A DNA stretch of 64,000 nt from Silene conica (lineage: Eukaryota; Streptophyta; Magnoliopsida; Caryophyllales; Caryophyllaceae): positions 29,049,568 through 29,113,567 of the forward strand of contig CM055319.2 of assembly GCA_029255685.2 (NCBI GenBank), given 5' to 3'. Position numbers and translations under genes: made by a program. Positions 59,217 to 64,000 of this stretch are shown piece after piece. Each line of letters begins with the position of its first letter. Position 1 is the stretch's first letter. Under the pieces are notes generated by a model. It was not told the DNA's origin. It saw only the letters and a list, made by a program, of their open reading frames with translations, and searched no databases.

Positions 59217-60482
59217 TGACACCCGTCGTTGAGGGGTGCCAAAGATAAGATTTATAAAACCTCAGCTTAAACTAGACAGGATAAGTCAAGGGTCGAACCA
59301 CAAGGAGACAAGGTTAATTATGTTTGCGAATTTAAAGTCTATTACAAGTAACCAGAAAAGGGGGGGGTTTGATTTAAAGTTTGAACTAACAACTAAAAGA
59401 GCAAATAAACAAGAGAATTAAAATAAGATAAAAAGGAGATTAGGAACTTTGGTTCCCCATGGTCAAAACAAGTTAATGAAAGGTAAAATAACCAAATAAC
59501 ACAATCCCAAGGAACAAAGAATAAACCATTAGGTCAATATTCTACCCAATCCTTACGGTCTTAGGGTTCCTAGAAAAGCACTAAACTTTCGTTCATATGG
59601 CAATCCCAAAGTTGTTGATAAACTAATCCTAATAATCTTTCAATCCTAAGGATTAGTTCACCAACAACAATGGGGGATTGGTAATTCAATCATTAAACTA
59701 TCAAAATCGAATCTTTACCATGGTTCCCCTAATTCCTAATCACAAGAATTAGCTACGCATACTTTTAATTATGAAACTAACAATAACAAGAACTAAGAAC
59801 ATTAAAGGAATCAACATAATTAAAGATGACAATAAAAGGGAAAACATGAATTAAGAAACCACAATAAGATGAACAACAAGATTAAATTAAAGGGAAAGAT
59901 TAATTGTAGCAAACTTAAAACTTAATTAGAATTCAAGAACAAAGATGAAAACTTGGCATAAAATCCCTTTCTAACTATGGAGTTTTGAATAACATGGAGT
60001 GCTTTACTAACATCGATTGCTTGACCTAATTTTAGAGTTTAGGTCTCCTTAAATAAGTTCTAATTACAAGATTAGGTAAGTAAAACGCGAAAATAAAAGA
60101 CGCGGACATAATTCTGGGTCGGTCGACCTCTTTTCCGGGTCGGTCGACCGCTTCTGATGACGCTGGGCTTTTCCGTAATCTGGGCTTAGGTCGGTCGACC
60201 TCTCTGGTGGGTCGGTCGACCGCTTCTGTACGTATCAGCTTGAATTTGGCCCAATAACAACATGAGGATGTGCAATCCGGATCCTTGCTCCGCATTATTA
60301 CTCAAAACAGCTCCCGGAGGACGAATAAAGTTCAGTTTTGCTCACTTCCGCGTATTCCTACATTTAAAACATAGAAATGCCAAAGTAAACCGTTTCGGGA
60401 GAAATAGCAACTAAAAGTCACGAAAATATAAGAAAATACGTGCCAAAAGAGTAAATAAAATGCATAAAATAGGCACGTATCA
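59217..60482 (-). repeat. Athila element 5' LTR
   Basis: Partner of 39896-41160. TATA-like CTTATTTAAG at 60048-60057; paired 12-mer modules lie 60-175 bp upstream of it in element orientation. Confidence 0.95.
60117..60221. repeat. two paired 12-mer modules in LTR, upstream of TATA-like box
   Basis: GGTCGGTCGACC at 60117/60138 and 60189/60210, 21 bp apart in each pair. Same positions as 40795-40899 in the partner LTR. Confidence 0.95.
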
Positions 60483-60990
60483 CGGGTTTAGGTGATTTAA
60501 TGGTGATGTTCTTGATTTTTGATTTTTTTATGGAGTTAGAGTAAGTTTGGGGACGGTTATGGGGGTGAGGTAAGAGTGTGAGAGTTGGAATGGTGGGGTA
60601 TGCACGTGGGGTTAGGTAGTAAAAAGTAAATAAGGTAGTTTAAAGGTAAACAAATGATACGGGTTTAGTTATTACGTAAATCTTGGTACGTAAATAATTG
60701 TAGAGTCGTTTTAATATTTTACGTACTTGAGGTACGTAATTTTAAATATGGGTTTATATTTTTGAATTTTTTTTTTTAAATATTGAGATGTAATAAGTAA
60801 TATTTGAATATTATAGGATTTAACGGATAGAAAATTGGTTGTGTACATTCATATAAAGTATAGCAAAACATAATCGAAATTTGAGCATTCAATCGAAATA
60901 ACACACATAGGCATGCAGCGGAACATACGGACACAGTCAAATAATTTTGTCTTTACATAGTCAGTCATTGGATTATTTATAGCTCTTAAG
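60483..60990 (-). other. Sirevirus spacer between pol and envelope-like region
   Basis: No gene seen. AT-rich, with a small palindrome TTACGTACTTGAGGTACGTAA near 60718. The Athila element inserted at its left side. Confidence 0.5.
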
Positions 60991-63488
60991 ATCGATTAGG
61001 TGCCACCGATTAAACCAATTTCCAATCGTAAAGTCTTAAATCGTTCCCTAGCCAATGGTTTGGTAAAAATATCCGCCCATTGTTTTTCCGTACTACAAAA
61101 TTCCAACTTAATGTTTTCCTTTTCTACATGGTCGCGTAAGAAGTGATGTCGAATTTCTATGTGTTTTGTTCTCGAGTGCTGAGCCGGGTTCTTAGATATT
61201 ATTATTGCACTCGTATTATCAAATAAGATAGGTACACATCCTACGTCAATACCATAATCAAGCAATTGTTGTTTTCACCATAGGAGTTGGGAACATACCA
61301 GTGCGGCTGTAATATATCCTGCTTCTGCAATTGACAAGGCGACATAATTTTGTTTCTTGGATGCCCATGATATAATACATGGCCCAACGAGAGTCGCAAG
61401 TCCAGAAGTACTTTTCCTATTTAAAGAACAGCCTGCATAATCCACATTTGAATATCCTAGTAAGTTAAAGTTACAATCTAGGGGATACCATAAGTATAAT
61501 TTCGATGTTCAAATTAAATATCGTAGGATTCTCTTAACCGCAATCGAATGCGATTCTTTTGGTGCAGATTGAAACCGAGCACAGACGGAAACACTAAACA
61601 TTATATCTAGACGACTTGCAGTAAGTTAAAGAAGTGAGCCGATATTATCTAAACACTAAACACTAAACATTATATCTAGACGTCTTCATCTTTGGTAAGC
61701 TTTTTATCTGTAACCATTGGAGTAGGCATGGGATGAGAGGATTCCATTTCGAATTTCTTTATTAATTCTTTAATATATTTTTGTTGATGAACCTTGATAC
61801 CCTCATTCGTTTGTTGGATTTGAAGTCCAAGGAAGAATTTTAATTCTCCAATCATACTCATCTCGAACTTGGATGTCATAAAAAATGAGAAATATTGGCA
61901 CAACTTTTTGTTGGTTGAGCCAAATATAATATCGTCAACATAGATTTGGACTACTAATAAATCGGAGTTTTCACTCTTCAGAAATAATGTTTTGTCCACT
62001 GATCCTCTCTTGAATCCGCTTACCAATAAAACTTTGTTAATCTGTCGTACCATGCTCGAGGTGCTTCTTTCATGCATAAAGAGCTTTGTCCAATCTGAAT
62101 ACATGATCTTTGAGTTTGTTGTCAAGAAATCCAGGAGGTTGTTCGACATAGACTTCCTCCTAAAGATAGCCATTAAGAAATGCAGTCTTGACGTCCATTT
62201 GAAATAGTTTCATTCCTTTTTGTGCAGCAAATGTTATAAGCAAGCGAATAGCCTCAAGACGAGCGACTGGAGCGAAGGTTTCGTCATAATCGATTCCTTC
62301 TTGCTAGTTGTATCCTTGAACAACTAGTCTGGCTTTGTTACGCACAATAACTCCAGAGTCATCCAGTTTATTTCTGAATACCCATCTCGTTCCAATTACT
62401 GATGATATATCTTTGGGACGAGGAACGAGATGCCACACTTTGTTTCTTTCGAACTGTGGAAGTTCTTCTTGAATGGCGACAATCCAGTCAGGTTTTGCGA
62501 GTGCTTTTTTTATGTTTGTAGGTTCAATTGTGGAGAGAAAGGAGTAGAATGAGCAGAAGTTTTTTAAGCTTCTTCGAGTTTGGACTCCTTCTGTAAGGCT
62601 TCCTATGATATTGTCCAATGGGTAAGAGCCTTTATATCTCCAATTTCTTGATTGATTTTTTTCGTTGCTACTACTTGACTCGGGATTTTGACTTGTTCCC
62701 CCTGAATCCAAACCTGGGTTTATAGGAGAGTCAGGTATAACTATGACCTCTTTCCTTTGGTTTTGATTCAAGGTTATACCTTCATTAGCTACAACTTTGG
62801 GTTCCAAGTCATTGGTTTGAGACTGGTTTACAGTATCATCAACTGTGGTTTCAGTTCTCGTACCGTTTTCACCCAAGTTAAGTTCATCGTTGATTCCTTG
62901 AATTTCGCTTTCATCATCATTTTCTGTCTCTGGAGGATCTTCCCTTGACAATCGAAAGTCCGGTTCGTCTAGGATTTCCTCTTCGTCCTGTAAAGGCTTA
63001 TCGAAGGCATTATCCTCATCAAAGATAACATGAATGCTCTCTTCTATGCACAAGGTACGTTTATTAAAAACTTTATAGGCTTTACTATGATCAGAATATC
63101 CTATAAAAAATGCTTTATCGCTTCTAGGGTCAATTTTGCTTAGACGATTTTTACCATTGTTATGAACAAAGCATTTACTCCCAAAACATCTTAAATGAAA
63201 TATATTAGGTTTACGACCTCGTAGAAGTTCATAGGGTGTCTTTTTAAGGATAGGTCTAATAATAGCACGGTTATGAATATAACAAGCTGTACTAATAGCT
63301 TCAGCCCAAAATTTCTAGGTAGACCACTACAAAGAAGCATTGTTCTAGCCATGTCTTCTAGGGTTCTGTTCATGCGTTCTACTACTCCATTTTTTTGTGG
63401 GGTTCTAGGTGCAGAGAAGTTATGTCCAACATCGTTGGTTTTACAGAACTCAATAAAAGCATGATTATCGAACTCAGTTCCATGGTCA
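60991..63488 (-). pseudogene. Sirevirus-like Copia pol (integrase end, reverse transcriptase, RNase H)
   Basis: Reading leftward: integrase end (MNRTLEDMARTMLLCSGLPR) and the CIEESIHVIFDEDNAFDKPL linker; reverse transcriptase with WHLVPRPKDISSVIGTRWVF, the catalytic VQIYVDDIIFGSTNKKLCQY and FEMSMIGELKFFLGLQIQQT; RNase H end with FDNTSAIIISKNPAQHSRTK, HIEIRHHFLRDHVEKENIKL and EKQWADIFTKPLARERFKTL. The wording YVDDIIFGSTN and IGELKFFLGLQ is characteristic of the SIRE/Maximus (Sirevirus) clade. The right side is cut by a CACTA element at 63489. Old fossil with many breaks. Confidence 0.9.
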
Positions 63489-64000
63489 CACTACTACAAA
63501 AAAGGGCGAAGAAACCTGTTGAAAAAGGCCTTAGACACCTGTTTATAACAGGTGTCTAGGTCATAGGTGTCTTTGGTTAAGAAACCTGTTGGAGAAACTG
63601 GTGTCTTATCTAACCATTAAAGATACTTGTTTTTATTAATAACTGGTTTCTTTGACTTGTACCTGTTATCAATTATGTCCGGTGTCTTTGGTATATAACT
63701 ATGAGACCACGCTCATCTACAACCGGTGTCTTTGGTATACAACCGGTGTCTTTGGTATATAACTGTGAGACCACGTCCATCTACAACCGGTGTCTTTGCT
63801 TTTTCATACAACGACCTGCTGCTTTTTTTGGACCGGTTTCTTTGCTCGTTTTCTTTTAAATAAACACGGCTATATACAACTACGTACATATTATATTTTG
63901 AAATATGTAAGAAATACATACATATACATAAAGTTGCACCTCATAATCATTCTTTTTATTCTTTTTTTTTTATGAAAGGTAAGTAGTATATATCCAAAAC
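63489..64000. mobile_element. CACTA-type transposon, left end only
   Basis: Starts CACTACTACAAAAAAGGGCG at 63489 inside the Copia integrase region (flanking TCA at 63486-63488 would be one side of the 3-bp duplication). Subterminal repeats ACCGGTGTCTTTGGTATA and palindrome AGACACCTGTTTATAACAGG (63529 on) follow. The other end lies beyond the window. A different family from the two CACTA elements at the left, judging by its subterminal repeats. Confidence 0.85.

Larger units (their letters stand above)
39896..60482 (-). mobile_element. Athila-lineage Ty3/gypsy retrotransposon
   Basis: LTRs 39896-41160 and 59217-60482 (1,265 and 1,266 bp, closely matching) are flanked by the 5-bp duplication CGGGT (39891-39895 and 60483-60487). 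On the minus strand: tRNA-Asp-type primer site, gag, protease, reverse transcriptase, RNase H, integrase, then an extra ORF downstream of integrase and a purine tract. Interrupted in integrase by a gag-only Copia element. A few breaks besides that insertion. It carries thirteen of the sixteen paired 12-mer modules in the window. Confidence 0.96.

Noticed and set aside
1-64000. tRNA, rRNA or other RNA genes
   Set aside because: The only tRNA-like words are the primer sites of LTR elements; no cloverleaf-like sequence noticed by eye.

Overview
This window is a pile of nested transposable elements from a flowering-plant (probably eudicot) nuclear genome. I find no intact host gene and no RNA gene. 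The plant assignment rests on the families present: CACTA elements with tnp2 and Transposase_24 genes, Tekay/Del-like chromoviruses primed by initiator tRNA-Met, an Athila-lineage Ty3 element primed by tRNA-Asp, a Sirevirus-type Copia element, a gag-only Copia element, a hAT-type non-autonomous element and a LINE fragment with a DUF4283 domain. I cannot name the species.

Layout. Bases 1-9354 are the 5' part (minus strand) of a large CACTA transposon, cut by the window edge. A second CACTA-type element (1418-6201, target duplication GAA) splits its transposase and carries exon-like host sequence. Bases 9355-9615 and 32187-33149 are the two halves of an old Athila-type LTR. It was split by chromovirus A (9616-32181, plus strand, duplication CTAAC). 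Chromovirus A holds chromovirus B (15281-25739, minus strand, duplication GTGGC) in its RNase H region and a 2.25-kb hAT-like element (26134-28384, 8-bp duplication GTGGAGAG) in its integrase region. Next come an Athila-type LTR end and a LINE ORF1 fragment (34221-34982).

From about 35100 to 63488 the background is an old Sirevirus-like Copia element on the minus strand. A solo LTR of the chromovirus A family (36821-38978, duplication AAAAC) and a complete Athila-lineage element (39896-60482, duplication CGGGT) interrupt it. The Athila element is itself interrupted by a gag-only Copia element (46301-54688, duplication CTACC). Another CACTA element starts at 63489 and runs off the right edge. 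Matching duplications let the nesting order be read: the Sirevirus, the old LTR and the left CACTA are oldest; chromovirus A, Athila and the solo LTR followed; chromovirus B, the gag-only Copia and the hAT element came last.

Three patterns are not explained by the ordinary anatomy of these families. (1) Sixteen modules of two GGTCGGTCGACC-type 12-mers, always starting exactly 21 bp apart with a different 9-nt spacer, lie in two Athila-lineage elements, in LTRs, intergenic DNA and coding sequence. (2) The chromovirus B LTR holds ten hairpin-like units with a nearly constant loop and stems that differ from unit to unit yet are self-complementary within most units. (3) The same LTR holds five GC-rich palindromic modules that share an RCCGAC core with pattern 1. 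There is no cellular pathway here; gene interactions are limited to element life cycles (gag, protease, reverse transcriptase, integrase) and transposase genes.
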